Of a DNA stretch of 64,000 bases, positions 7,750 to 16,279 are shown one piece after another. The position numbers were made by a program, and so were the translations under genes. How positions within the stretch are numbered: position 1 is the stretch's first letter; each line of letters opens with the position of its first letter. A model generated the notes under the pieces. The model made no database searches. It saw only the letters and a list, made by a program, of their open reading frames with translations, and had not been told where the DNA came from. This DNA comes from Levilactobacillus spicheri DSM 15429 (lineage in GTDB: Bacteria > Bacillota > Bacilli > Lactobacillales > Lactobacillaceae): assembly GCF_001435095.1 (NCBI RefSeq), contig NZ_AZFC01000016.1:62001-126000 (forward strand). The letters are read 5' to 3'.

Positions 7750-8811
7750 TTGGAAGTTACCTTTCAAGACATCACACTCGCCTATCCGCACCAAGCCCCG
7801 ACCCTGGCGCACTTCACCTGGACTGTCCCCGATGGTGAACTCACGGCGTTACTCGGCCCCAGTGGGAGTGGGAAAACCACCCTCCTCAACCTCCTCGCCG
7901 GTCTATTGACCCCGGATCACGGCCGCCTCCTATTCGACCAGGTCGACGTCACCCACCAGGGGATGGGTCAGCGAAACGTGGGAATGGTCTTCCAAGACTA
8001 CGCCCTGTACCCCCACCTCACCGTGCACGACAACATCGCCTTTCCCCTCAAGATGGCCCACGTGAAACGGGCCGAACGGGAGGCTCAGATTCGCCAATTT
8101 GCGGCGCTGGTCCGGGTCACCCCCTTTTTGCAGAAGTATCCCCGGGAGCTCTCCGGCGGGCAGCAACAGCGCGTGGCCCTGGCCCGGGCGCTCATCCAAC
8201 GTCCGGCCGTTTTACTGCTCGATGAACCGCTGTCCAACCTGGATGCCGAGTTACGTGTCACCCTGCGCCAGGAGATTCGTCGGATTCAGCAGGCCACGGG
8301 CGTCACCACAATCTTCGTGACCCATAACCAGACCGACGCCCTCCAGATTGCCGACACCATTACCTTGCTGCATCACGGACAGGTTCAGCAGACCGGTACC
8401 GGTCACCAGCTCTACCACACGCCGGCCAACCTGACCGTGGCCCGTTTCATAGGAAGCCCGCGGTTGACCACGCTGCCCTTTGCCGCTTTAGCCCCCGCCT
8501 TACCGGATAGCCTGGCCGCTCGGTTCGCTTCAAGCGCCACGCTGGTCGGCATTCGCAGTGAAGCCCTGCTGGCCACGCCCACGCCGATTCCTTTACTGAC
8601 CACGCAGACCATGCGGCTGACCGCCCAAGACTTCCTGGGGCGCGACATCGTGAGTCACCTGCGCTGGCACCAACAGGACTTGATCAGCACCGCCCTGCCC
8701 CCGCTGGCGCCTGGCGAGTACCCGCTTGGCTTGGCGGCCCCAGGCTGCTACTTCTTTGCCGCCAACGGCCGTTGCCTGTGGACGGGAGGGACGGACCATG
8801 CTGAATCCTAA
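7750..8811 (+). CDS. ABC importer ATPase, UgpC/MsmK type
   Basis: Energises the importer encoded by the next three genes. 353 residues: nucleotide-binding domain with Walker A GPSGSGKTT, signature LSGGQQQR, Walker B VLLLDEPLSNLD and the H-loop in VTHNQTDA. A C-terminal TOBE-type regulatory domain follows (about 240-353, containing VGIRSEAL). The start is TTG at 7750, nine bases after AAGAGG; the sequence from there (MEVTFQDITLAY) aligns with how the family usually begins. An AT-rich -10 TATAAT is at 7690-7695 with no clear -35. The gene overlaps the next by 14 bases. Base composition is extremely rich in G and C at third positions. Confidence 0.9.
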   Translation: MEVTFQDITLAYPHQAPTLAHFTWTVPDGELTALLGPSGSGKTTLLNLLAGLLTPDHGRLLFDQVDVTHQGMGQRNVGMVFQDYALYPHLTVHDNIAFPLKMAHVKRAEREAQIRQFAALVRVTPFLQKYPRELSGGQQQRVALARALIQRPAVLLLDEPLSNLDAELRVTLRQEIRRIQQATGVTTIFVTHNQTDALQIADTITLLHHGQVQQTGTGHQLYHTPANLTVARFIGSPRLTTLPFAALAPALPDSLAARFASSATLVGIRSEALLATPTPIPLLTTQTMRLTAQDFLGRDIVSHLRWHQQDLISTALPPLAPGEYPLGLAAPGCYFFAANGRCLWTGGTDHAES

Positions 8812-9697
8812 ACCGTCGCTCAAAACGACCCTCCACGCGCTCGCCTACCTAGCGCCCCTGCTGATCATCACGGTGCTCTTCACCGTGTGGCCCCTGCTCA
8901 GCGCCGTGCGCCTAAGTCTCGCCACCCGGTCCAACTTCTATACCGGCCGGGTCACCGCCTATGGGTGGGCCAACTTCGGTGCACTCTGGCACGACCCGGA
9001 CTTCCACCGTGCCGTTCAGCACACCCTGCTGTTCACCCTCGGCGTGGTGCCGGCATCCGTCCTGCTCGCCCTAGGGGTGGCCCTGCTCTTAAACCGCTTG
9101 CCCCACTGCGCGAGATTCTTCCAAACCCTCTACTTTCTGCCATTCGTCACGTCGACCGTCGCCGTCTCCCTGGTCTGGGGCTGGCTGTTTCAGGCCGATC
9201 ACGGGGTCGTCAACGGCCTGATCCACACCAACATCGACTGGCTAAACGACCCCCACTATTCCCTGCTGGCACTCATTCTCCTGTGCCTCTGGCAGAGCCT
9301 GGGGTTCAATATTCTGCTCTTCCTCGCCGGGCTGAACCACATCGACGACCGGTATCTGCTCGTGGCCCAGCTGAACGGCGCCACGGCCTGGCAACGGTTC
9401 TGGCACGTCACCTGGCCGCTTTTGACGCCCACCGTGATCCTGATCACCGTGAACGCCCTAATCACCAACTTTAAGGTCTTCGACCAGGTCTACGCGCTTT
9501 TTCACGGCTCGGCCGGCCCCGCCAACGCCGACCTGACGCTGACCTACTACCTTTACCAGAAATTTTATATCGAAAACCAGACGGGCCTGGCGGCGGCCAG
9601 CGGGCTGGTGCTCTTCGGCCTGGTGTTGCTCATCACCGGACTCGCCGGTACGTACTTTCACCACTGGACCCGTTGGCTTCGAAAGGACGCACGATGA
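8798..9697 (+). CDS. Carbohydrate ABC transporter permease (UgpA-like)
   Basis: 299-residue integral membrane protein, first of two permeases. It starts MLNPKPSLKTTLHALAYLAP at the ATG behind GGAGGG (7-base spacing) and overlaps the ATPase gene by 14 bases. About six membrane helices are visible. The EAA-type cytoplasmic loop, which contacts the ATPase, reads LLVAQLNGATAWQRFWHVTWPLL. Family and order match the UgpA/MalF group. Confidence in permease function is high; substrate is uncertain. Confidence 0.9.
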   Translation: MLNPKPSLKTTLHALAYLAPLLIITVLFTVWPLLSAVRLSLATRSNFYTGRVTAYGWANFGALWHDPDFHRAVQHTLLFTLGVVPASVLLALGVALLLNRLPHCARFFQTLYFLPFVTSTVAVSLVWGWLFQADHGVVNGLIHTNIDWLNDPHYSLLALILLCLWQSLGFNILLFLAGLNHIDDRYLLVAQLNGATAWQRFWHVTWPLLTPTVILITVNALITNFKVFDQVYALFHGSAGPANADLTLTYYLYQKFYIENQTGLAAASGLVLFGLVLLITGLAGTYFHHWTRWLRKDAR

Positions 9698-10512
9698 AAA
9701 AACTACTTATCGGCGGACGTTACCTCCTCCTCGCACTGGGCGCTGTGGCCATGCTGTTGCCGTTCGTCTGGATGGTCGTGATCAGCCTGCAACCGGCTGC
9801 CACCACTCTCACCTTGCCGACCTTTGCCTGGTCATCGGCGTTGCATTGGGAAAACTACCGTCACGCCTGGCGACTCGCCCCCTTCGCCCAATATTACGGG
9901 AACTCCCTGCTGGTCACCGCCACCACCACGGGCGGCCAGCTCTTCACCAGCATCCTGGCCGCCTTTGCCTTCAGTCACCTGCACTTCTACGGGCGCCGGC
10001 TGCTTTTTCGGGGGCTGATCGCCCTCACGATGATTCCGGGCGAACTGCTCCTGATCCCGAACTTCATCACCCTGACCCACCTGCACTGGATCAACACCTA
10101 CGCCGCCCTCATCGTGCCCTGGCTGACCAGCATCTTCGCCATGTTCGCCCTGCGCCAAGCGTTCCTCACCCATCCCCAGTCGCTCTACTACGCGGCACGG
10201 CTGGAGGGGGCCAGCGATTGGCAGTATCTGTGGCACGTGCTGGTGCCGCTGAACCGGCCGGTGATCACGGCGGTCGGGCTCTTACAGGCCATCGGCTCCT
10301 GGAACGCCTTCATGTGGCCGCTTATCGTGACCAACTCGCCCCGCCTGCGGACCCTGCCCGTTGGCCTGATGACCTTCACGAGTCAGACGGGGACCAACTA
10401 TCCCCTGCTGATGGCCGCCACGGTGTTCGTGGTGGTGCCGCTCCTGATTCTCTATCTGGCCTTACAAAAATACATCGTGGCCGGGATCACCCGTGCCAAT
10501 CTGAAAGGATAA
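9694..10512 (+). CDS. Carbohydrate ABC transporter permease (UgpE-like)
   Basis: 272-residue second permease, with about six membrane helices and the EAA loop reading AARLEGASDWQYLWHVLVPL. It begins at ATG 9694, which overlaps the previous stop in an ATGA arrangement, and AAAGGA lies upstream. It pairs with the preceding permease to form the membrane channel. It matches the MalG/UgpE group. Confidence 0.9.
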   Translation: MKKLLIGGRYLLLALGAVAMLLPFVWMVVISLQPAATTLTLPTFAWSSALHWENYRHAWRLAPFAQYYGNSLLVTATTTGGQLFTSILAAFAFSHLHFYGRRLLFRGLIALTMIPGELLLIPNFITLTHLHWINTYAALIVPWLTSIFAMFALRQAFLTHPQSLYYAARLEGASDWQYLWHVLVPLNRPVITAVGLLQAIGSWNAFMWPLIVTNSPRLRTLPVGLMTFTSQTGTNYPLLMAATVFVVVPLLILYLALQKYIVAGITRANLKG

Positions 10513-10517
10513 TCGTC

Positions 10518-11786
10518 ATGCCGTCTCTTCGTCGTCTCACCCAATGCTTCCTGCTCCTCACCGGAATCCTGTGCCTAAGCGCCTGTGGCCACCCGGCAGC
10601 CTCCTCGCAGGCCGCCCACCGGACCACCATCACCTTCTGGCACGGGATGACCGCCGACCATCAAGCGGCCCTCACGCAGCTGGTGAACCGGTTCAACCGC
10701 TCACAGACCCGTTACCGCGTAGTGCCGGTGTCGCAAGGCAACTTCGGGACCCTCCAGCAAAAAATCACGGTGGCCGCCAAGTCCGACACCCTCCCGACTA
10801 TCGCCCAGACCACCTACACCAACGTCCCCAACTACGTGCAAGGCCACCTGGTGGTCCCGCTCGACGCCTACCTGGGGAAGCGGCCCTTTCAAGACGTGGT
10901 GCCCGTTTTTCGCCAATCCATCAGCTATCGGGGCAAGGCCTACGCCTTTCCGTTCTCCAAGTCGGCCCGCATCCTCTTCTATAACCGCGACCTGCTGAAA
11001 CAACAAAACGTGGCCCTGCCGGCGACCTGGGCCGCGCTGCACCAAGACGGAAAACGGCTCAAGTCCCAACACATCACGGCACTGGCCCTGGATCAGAGCT
11101 TTCTGACCGAGCTGAACGACCTGACCTATCAGGCCGGAACGCCCCTCATCACGCGGGGGCCCCGCGCCAACCTGAACACGAAGCAGACCCGCGCCGCGAC
11201 CCACGTGCTGTGGGACATGTTACAGGACCACACCGCCACGACGGCCGGCAACGCGGGCTACGGGAGTACCCAATTCTTTGCCGGTAAAACGCTCTTCTAT
11301 AGCGGCTCCTCGGCGGCCATTCCGGTCATGCAGGCCAGCGCGCCCAAGGGCTTCCACTGGGGCACCACGGTCGAGCCGCGCTACCACGGACGTCAGGGGA
11401 CCTCGGTCTCCGGAAACGACATCGTCCTCTTCAAGTCGGCATCGCCCGCCCAGCGCCGCGGGGCCGCTGCCTTTCTCCACTTCCTCCTGCAAAAGAAGCA
11501 GACGATTCAGTGGGCCGAGAAGACGGGGTACCTGCCGCTCACGACCAGCGCGTGTCAGGACCCGCACTACCAACGGTACCTCGCGCGTCATCCCAACGCC
11601 CGGGCCGCCGTTCGGTCGCTCGACTTTGGCTTTCAGGACCGCGCCTTTCAGGGATACCCGCAGTACTTCACCGCCATTAATCAGTCCCTGGATCGGCTGA
11701 CCACGACCCAGACCTCCCCGGAACAGGCCCTGCCACAGCTCCAACAACGGGTGAACACGATTCTGCGTGAGAACCGGGGTGCCTAG
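10518..11786 (+). CDS. Extracellular substrate-binding lipoprotein (UgpB-like)
   Basis: 422-residue solute-binding protein of cluster 1. A lipoprotein signal peptide ends in the lipobox LSAC, with Cys23 as the lipidation site. The mature start TTITFWHGMTADHQAAL resembles UgpB, the glycerol-3-phosphate (diester) binder; this and the ATPase-permease-permease-binder order suggest a glycerophospho-compound, but oligosaccharides remain possible. The start ATG at 10518 follows GAAAGGA; an overlapping longer frame upstream belongs to no gene. Last gene of the operon; a strong terminator follows. Confidence 0.85.
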   Translation: MPSLRRLTQCFLLLTGILCLSACGHPAASSQAAHRTTITFWHGMTADHQAALTQLVNRFNRSQTRYRVVPVSQGNFGTLQQKITVAAKSDTLPTIAQTTYTNVPNYVQGHLVVPLDAYLGKRPFQDVVPVFRQSISYRGKAYAFPFSKSARILFYNRDLLKQQNVALPATWAALHQDGKRLKSQHITALALDQSFLTELNDLTYQAGTPLITRGPRANLNTKQTRAATHVLWDMLQDHTATTAGNAGYGSTQFFAGKTLFYSGSSAAIPVMQASAPKGFHWGTTVEPRYHGRQGTSVSGNDIVLFKSASPAQRRGAAAFLHFLLQKKQTIQWAEKTGYLPLTTSACQDPHYQRYLARHPNARAAVRSLDFGFQDRAFQGYPQYFTAINQSLDRLTTTQTSPEQALPQLQQRVNTILRENRGA

Positions 11787-11806
11787 AAGCATCTAAAAAT
11801 AGACAA

Positions 11807-11852
11807 AGGACCCCTGCTCGTTAGGCTTAATTGACTAACGAACAGGGGTCCT
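11807..11852 (+). terminator. Intrinsic terminator of the ABC importer operon
   Basis: 18-bp stem AGGACCCCTGCTCGTTAG with CTAACGAACAGGGGTCCT (one mismatch), ten-base loop, followed by a T-rich tail. Confidence 0.85.
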
Positions 11853-11997
11853 GTTATTTTAAATTTTAGCTGCTACCTAATACACTGGATTAGCTCAATT
11901 CGGCCACTAACTCAGATAAGGTTTCAGATAGACAACCCTTTAATTTTTGATGCAGTGGTACCCACCAGTGTTATCGGTCATTAACATCAATTATCTT

Positions 11998-12705
11998 TTA
12001 AAGGTCAGCAATCAAATCTCCCAGAGCTTCCGCAAAATTGTCTAAAGAACTCTCAAACGGGTTGTTATCTTCAGACGGCTGTAAACTTTCTACTTTCTGC
12101 GCCATTGCAGCTAGATTTTCATTCTCGCTTTTACTAAATCGACCTTTATAGACATCATAAATGTTTAGTAATCCTGCCTGGTCTTGGAGTCTGTCTTCCA
12201 TGTCGTCACCCCACCAGCCAAATCCGCCACTGTGCGTTAAGGCATCCCCCAAGTCCTCGTAGGTTGATTGATCACGTACCGTGCTTTGAACATTCGCACT
12301 ACCACTCGATAAGGCCGCGCGCTTCGTCGCCAGCATATCATTCTTCATTTTTTTAGCCTTATTAAACGGTGCCTTACCGTTCGTCAGGTAACGGCTGTAC
12401 ACCCAACCATGTTTAGCACCCGACTTGATGTAGGTCACGTAAGCCTTCTTACCGTTCTTCTTCACCACGGCCTTCTTGCTTGCGGTCCAAGTCGTGTAGC
12501 GGTAATGTTTCAGATTATACCGTACCTTGGTCAGCTTAATCCCGCTATAGATATTTCCCTGACGACCATGAACGGTCGTTGCTGCAATTTTTCGTGTTGA
12601 GAGAACCTTCGTCTTGCTGGCTGCGTTGGCCGTTGCCGGCATTCCCGCAACCGTCATCGTTGCCCCCATGGCAACTACTAAACTCATTTTGACCCATTTT
12701 TGCAT
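11998..12705 (-). CDS. Secreted protein with SH3-like wall-binding region
   Basis: 235-residue exported protein. The Sec signal peptide ends in ATANA/A (about residue 28). Residues about 30-115 form a basic, Tyr/Lys-rich SH3b/GW-like module (YRYTTWTASKKAVVKKNGKK, then GWVYSRYL) of the type common on Lactobacillus surface proteins. The C-terminal half is acidic and without a recognised fold. The ATG at 12705 has GAGGAGG eight bases upstream; a GTG directly before it is too close to that site. Third-position GC is lower than in neighbouring genes, hinting at separate ancestry. The transcript direction opposes the ABC operon. Confidence 0.75.
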   Translation of the reverse strand: MQKWVKMSLVVAMGATMTVAGMPATANAASKTKVLSTRKIAATTVHGRQGNIYSGIKLTKVRYNLKHYRYTTWTASKKAVVKKNGKKAYVTYIKSGAKHGWVYSRYLTNGKAPFNKAKKMKNDMLATKRAALSSGSANVQSTVRDQSTYEDLGDALTHSGGFGWWGDDMEDRLQDQAGLLNIYDVYKGRFSKSENENLAAMAQKVESLQPSEDNNPFESSLDNFAEALGDLIADL

Positions 12706-12840
12706 CACTGTTTCCTCCTCAAATGAAATAATGGATTGAAAGGCTCAAACAACGTCTTTACCTTAATCACTGAGACTAAGTATACAAATTCAGGGTGTCA
12801 TAATATGTCGTTGGCCCACCAGCTTGGCAAAACAGTCCAA

Positions 12841-12876
12841 AAAAATCGTTGTCCCCATTCGGCGACAACGATTTTT
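12841..12876 (-). terminator. Intrinsic terminator of the WYL regulator gene
   Basis: AAAAATCGTTGTC pairs perfectly with GACAACGATTTTT around a ten-base loop; the A/T ends give a T-run on either strand. It lies 27 bases after the WYL gene stop. Confidence 0.85.
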
Positions 12877-12902
12877 TCAATGACTTCTGCTTAAACACCC
12901 TG

Positions 12903-13862
12903 CTAACTTCCCTCATCGTCGCGATACTGGTCGCGCGCCGCCGTTAGGGTTTCCCGCATCCGCTGAACCAACGACGGCGGGGAGACCACCTGGAGCCCGG
13001 CCCCCTGGCTCAGTAACCAAAACATCGCCCCATCGACCTTTACGTAGGCCTCGATGAGGTAGCTGCCATCCGCGCGCTGCTCGATGACCCGCGAGCCTGG
13101 AAAGTGGTCCAGGACCGTTTGCAGGTAGTAGCGGTAGATGAAGCGAATCTGCGTGACCGTCCCCGAATCCAGCCAATAGGTCTGATGACGGTGATCCTGC
13201 AGGGAAAACCGGGCCGCGTAGTCCAGCTTCTCACCCGCCTGCTTGCTGAGGATCGTGTCGATGCGGTCCAGCCGGTACAACCAGTACCCGCCCCGCTCCT
13301 GGCTCAACATCGCGACGTAAAAATAATAGGTCTCGAAAAAGAGTGCCACGGGTTGGGCGTGGTGGACCCGCGGCCGCGGTTCCGTTGCCCGACTGCTGAG
13401 GTACGTGAAGACCAGTTTTTCGTTCTGAGCGATGCACTCCGTTATCTCGCGCAAGCGCCGCAGTAGGGGCTTGGGCCGTGACAGGGGCAGGTAGCTGCCT
13501 CGCGAAAGGGTCAGGTGCTTGCGGACGACCGCCTGCATCTCCGGCGACAGGCTCGCGCTCAAGAACTGCAACGTGGCGGCCAGTTCCGTCGAATCGAGGG
13601 CCCGCGAACCCAACAGAATCTGACTGGTCGTGAGGACCATCTCCAGGTCCGCCGCCTCGCTTTGCCGGGTCAGCCGGTACGTGCCCGCCCGCTCTTCAAT
13701 CTCCCCCGCATCATACTCCGCCAACGCCTGGCGAATATACGACAGATCACGTTGACAGGTGCGCAGACTGATGCGGTATTGCTTCTGGAGGTCCCCCTGA
13801 CACAAAGTCTCGCCGTGCATTAAGCGAACCATCAATTCGGCGACGCGCGCATTACTTTCCAT
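12903..13862 (-). CDS. WYL-domain transcriptional regulator
   Basis: 319-residue regulator. An N-terminal HTH (about 1-60: ELMVRLMHGETLCQGDLQKQ, then SLRTCQRDLSYI) precedes a WYL domain (about 125-230; VFTYLSSRATEP, then VALFFETYYFYVAM, then YRLDRID) and a WCX-like C-terminal region. WYL domains usually bind a ligand or nucleic acid and switch DNA binding. The start ATG at 13862 follows GAGGAGG; an in-frame extension to 13883 lacks its own site. It is a single gene with its own terminator. Target genes cannot be told. Confidence 0.85.
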   Translation of the reverse strand: MESNARVAELMVRLMHGETLCQGDLQKQYRISLRTCQRDLSYIRQALAEYDAGEIEERAGTYRLTRQSEAADLEMVLTTSQILLGSRALDSTELAATLQFLSASLSPEMQAVVRKHLTLSRGSYLPLSRPKPLLRRLREITECIAQNEKLVFTYLSSRATEPRPRVHHAQPVALFFETYYFYVAMLSQERGGYWLYRLDRIDTILSKQAGEKLDYAARFSLQDHRHQTYWLDSGTVTQIRFIYRYYLQTVLDHFPGSRVIEQRADGSYLIEAYVKVDGAMFWLLSQGAGLQVVSPPSLVQRMRETLTAARDQYRDDEGS

Positions 13863-13947
13863 CCGGTTTTCCTCCTCGTTCAAAGTCGTTTATGATTCAT
13901 CATAGCACGTTTTTTGGCAAAATCACCAGCCCAGCACCGCAGAAAAA

Positions 13948-14116
13948 GAGTGGGACAAAAGGCGGTTAGCTGGTGAGCATGAACGTCGTCAGACGGACAA
14001 TCCTGAACCTGGATTGTTTGGCTGACGGGGTTAAGCGGAACCAGCTGCCTTTTGGCGCACGTTTCGACACCCAATATTCGGAGACACTAAGAGCCTGAGA
14101 CTTTTGTCCCAGGCTC
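13948..14116 (+). repeat. Family 2 intergenic repeat, full copy 1
   Basis: Closed by TGGGACAAAAG (13951-13961) and CTTTTGTCCCA (14101-14111), an 11-bp perfect stem. Inside are AGCTGG/CCAGCT and a long central hairpin that starts GTCAG and ends CTGAC around ACAATCC/GGATTGT. It shares the box GGCGCACGTTTCGACAC with copy 2 at 28423-28586 in the other orientation. Confidence 0.8.
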
Positions 14117-14174
14117 CTGTCGCTTCGTCCAAAAAACGGCTACTTTCGGTAACTCTCGTCAGTCAACGGTTCGT

Positions 14175-16103
14175 CTAATCCTTCAATCGTAACTGCGCAA
14201 TCTGGTCGCCGTGGACCACCTCGCCGCTGGTCGGGGCAAAGGTCAGGTCCGTCAGCTTCTCGGGGTTGGCGATGACCACCATCACGGTGTCGTCGTGGCC
14301 GGCCTGCTGAATGGCCGGCGCCCAGAACTCGATCAGCTCCTGGCCGGCTTCCACGTGGTCGCCGCGATTGACGTACTGCACGAAGCCGGTCCCGTCCATC
14401 ATGATGGTGCCGATACCGACGTGGATCAACGCGAGGATCCCGTTATCCGACCGCAACCCAATCGCGTGACGGGTGGGGAAGGTCGCCTCGACCGTACCGC
14501 TAAACGGCGCGTGGACCTCCCCATCGGCCGGCTTAATCGCAAAGCCCGGCCCCATCTGCCCGGACGCAAAGGTCCGCTCGTTGACCTGGTCCAGCGGTTG
14601 CAAGGTCCCGGAGACCGGTACCAAGAAATCGGTGGTTGCCACCGATGCCGCCTGCAGGTCGGCCGGTGCAACGCCACTATCCAGGTGCTCGTGCCAGGTC
14701 TGCTCCAGCTGCTTGACGATCTCGGCGTGTTCGGTCTCGTCTAACGTGACCTTCTTGAAGAAGATGTAGGTCCCCGCCAAGACCATCAGGGTCGGCAGAC
14801 CAAACATCATCAGTTTAAAGACCAGCTGGCCGTGACCGGTCACGTCACTGGCCGTGGCGCCGGCGGTCATCCCTGCCATCACCGCGGTGAGCCCGACGAT
14901 CCCGTTGGCAATCGCGCCCCCCATTTTATCCAGCAGGGGCCGCACGGACAGGGTCAGCGACTCGTCACGGTGACCGAACTTCAGTTGTCCGTATTCCACC
15001 GAGTCACTCAGAATCATCAAGACCACCAAGAAAATCAGCGGTTGCGGAACGTAGAACAGCCCCGCGGCGATCAGGACCAGTGCCAACGACTGGCCGGCGA
15101 CCGTGAAGAGCGCCATGCCGACCAGCATGACGATGATTGACAGGAAGAAGACCTTACGCCGGCTGAACTTCTTGGCCAGTGGTGGGAAGGCCACCACAGC
15201 GATGATTCCAATCACGGCGTTAATGAAGCCTAAGTAAGTGAATTCCTTGGGTTTCCCCAGAATGTACGTGAAGTAGTAAAATTCCAGCGCGTTGGTGATG
15301 GCGATGCCTGACGTGTACAGCCCGTACATCAAGGACAGCCACATCAGTTGGTCGTTGCGGCCCAGGACCTTGAAGACGTCCCGCACGGTCGTTTTTTCCT
15401 TGTTCTTCCGCAACTGCGAGTCGTTTTCCCGGGTCCACAGCCCCACGGCCAGCGCGGAGATCCAGGAGACCAGCGCGATGATCAGCCCAAAGGCGAACCA
15501 GCCGCGCGCGTCCCCCTGCCCGTGATTCGATTCGACCGAGAAGAGGCCGACCAAGGGCATCACCACGATGGCCACGATGTTGGCGCCCAGCGTCGAGCCG
15601 ACCCGGGCGTAGGTCGCGGTCTTTTCCCGTTCGACCGAGTCAAACGAGATGGCTGGGATCATCGACCAGAAACCGACATCCTTAAAGGAATAAAATACGT
15701 CCATCGTAATGTACAGGATGGCAAAAATAATCAGATACAGGATGGGATTCGCCGTGTTCAAGCCGCCCATGTTGGTGAACAGGATCGCCAACACGACCGA
15801 GCCCACGGTCCCCCCGACCACGATCCAGGGCTTAAAATGCCCCCAGCGTGACTGGGTGTTGTCGATGGCGTTCCCGATCAACGGGTCGATCGCCAGTTCC
15901 ACGAACCGCAGGATGAAGATGATCATCGTGATGATCCCAATCATCCGGGCCCCCTGTGCCCCGTCGCTCTTGGTAAAGAGCTGCGAGGTCACGAACATGA
16001 TAAAGTACGTCGACAGGGTCGTGAAGAAGGCATCGTGCCCAAACGCCCCAAACGAATAGGCTAACCGCGATTTCATTTTCTGAGATTTCGTTTCGTTTTC
16101 CAT
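14175..16103 (-). CDS. LacS-type galactoside symporter with C-terminal EIIA domain
   Basis: 642-residue transporter of the GPH (glycoside-pentoside-hexuronide:cation) family. Twelve predicted helices (about 1-455) resemble LacS/RafP, and a PTS EIIA-Glc-like regulatory domain (about 490-642) carries the phosphorylatable histidine in LIHVGIGT (about residue 561, as in LacS). Being directly behind an alpha-galactosidase suggests melibiose/raffinose uptake, possibly by exchange for galactose. I use the ATG at 16103 (GAGG 9 bases upstream); an ATG at 16121 with GGAG 7 bases upstream is also possible. EIIA phosphorylation by HPr is expected to tune transport. Confidence 0.92.
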   Translation of the reverse strand: MENETKSQKMKSRLAYSFGAFGHDAFFTTLSTYFIMFVTSQLFTKSDGAQGARMIGIITMIIFILRFVELAIDPLIGNAIDNTQSRWGHFKPWIVVGGTVGSVVLAILFTNMGGLNTANPILYLIIFAILYITMDVFYSFKDVGFWSMIPAISFDSVEREKTATYARVGSTLGANIVAIVVMPLVGLFSVESNHGQGDARGWFAFGLIIALVSWISALAVGLWTRENDSQLRKNKEKTTVRDVFKVLGRNDQLMWLSLMYGLYTSGIAITNALEFYYFTYILGKPKEFTYLGFINAVIGIIAVVAFPPLAKKFSRRKVFFLSIIVMLVGMALFTVAGQSLALVLIAAGLFYVPQPLIFLVVLMILSDSVEYGQLKFGHRDESLTLSVRPLLDKMGGAIANGIVGLTAVMAGMTAGATASDVTGHGQLVFKLMMFGLPTLMVLAGTYIFFKKVTLDETEHAEIVKQLEQTWHEHLDSGVAPADLQAASVATTDFLVPVSGTLQPLDQVNERTFASGQMGPGFAIKPADGEVHAPFSGTVEATFPTRHAIGLRSDNGILALIHVGIGTIMMDGTGFVQYVNRGDHVEAGQELIEFWAPAIQQAGHDDTVMVVIANPEKLTDLTFAPTSGEVVHGDQIAQLRLKD

Positions 16104-16279
16104 TGTGCTTCGCCTCACCATTCCCCAACTCCCGGGTCCCCGTTAGCGGCGGGGGCTCACGGCAGTTGGCGCCATTATTAGTTGTTTATCCGTCGTTTGA
16201 CGTCAATCAGACTAAATTCTAATCACTCATCATTTTAGCAACGTTCTGGCTCTATTTTTAACGAGCCCCGATGGACTGC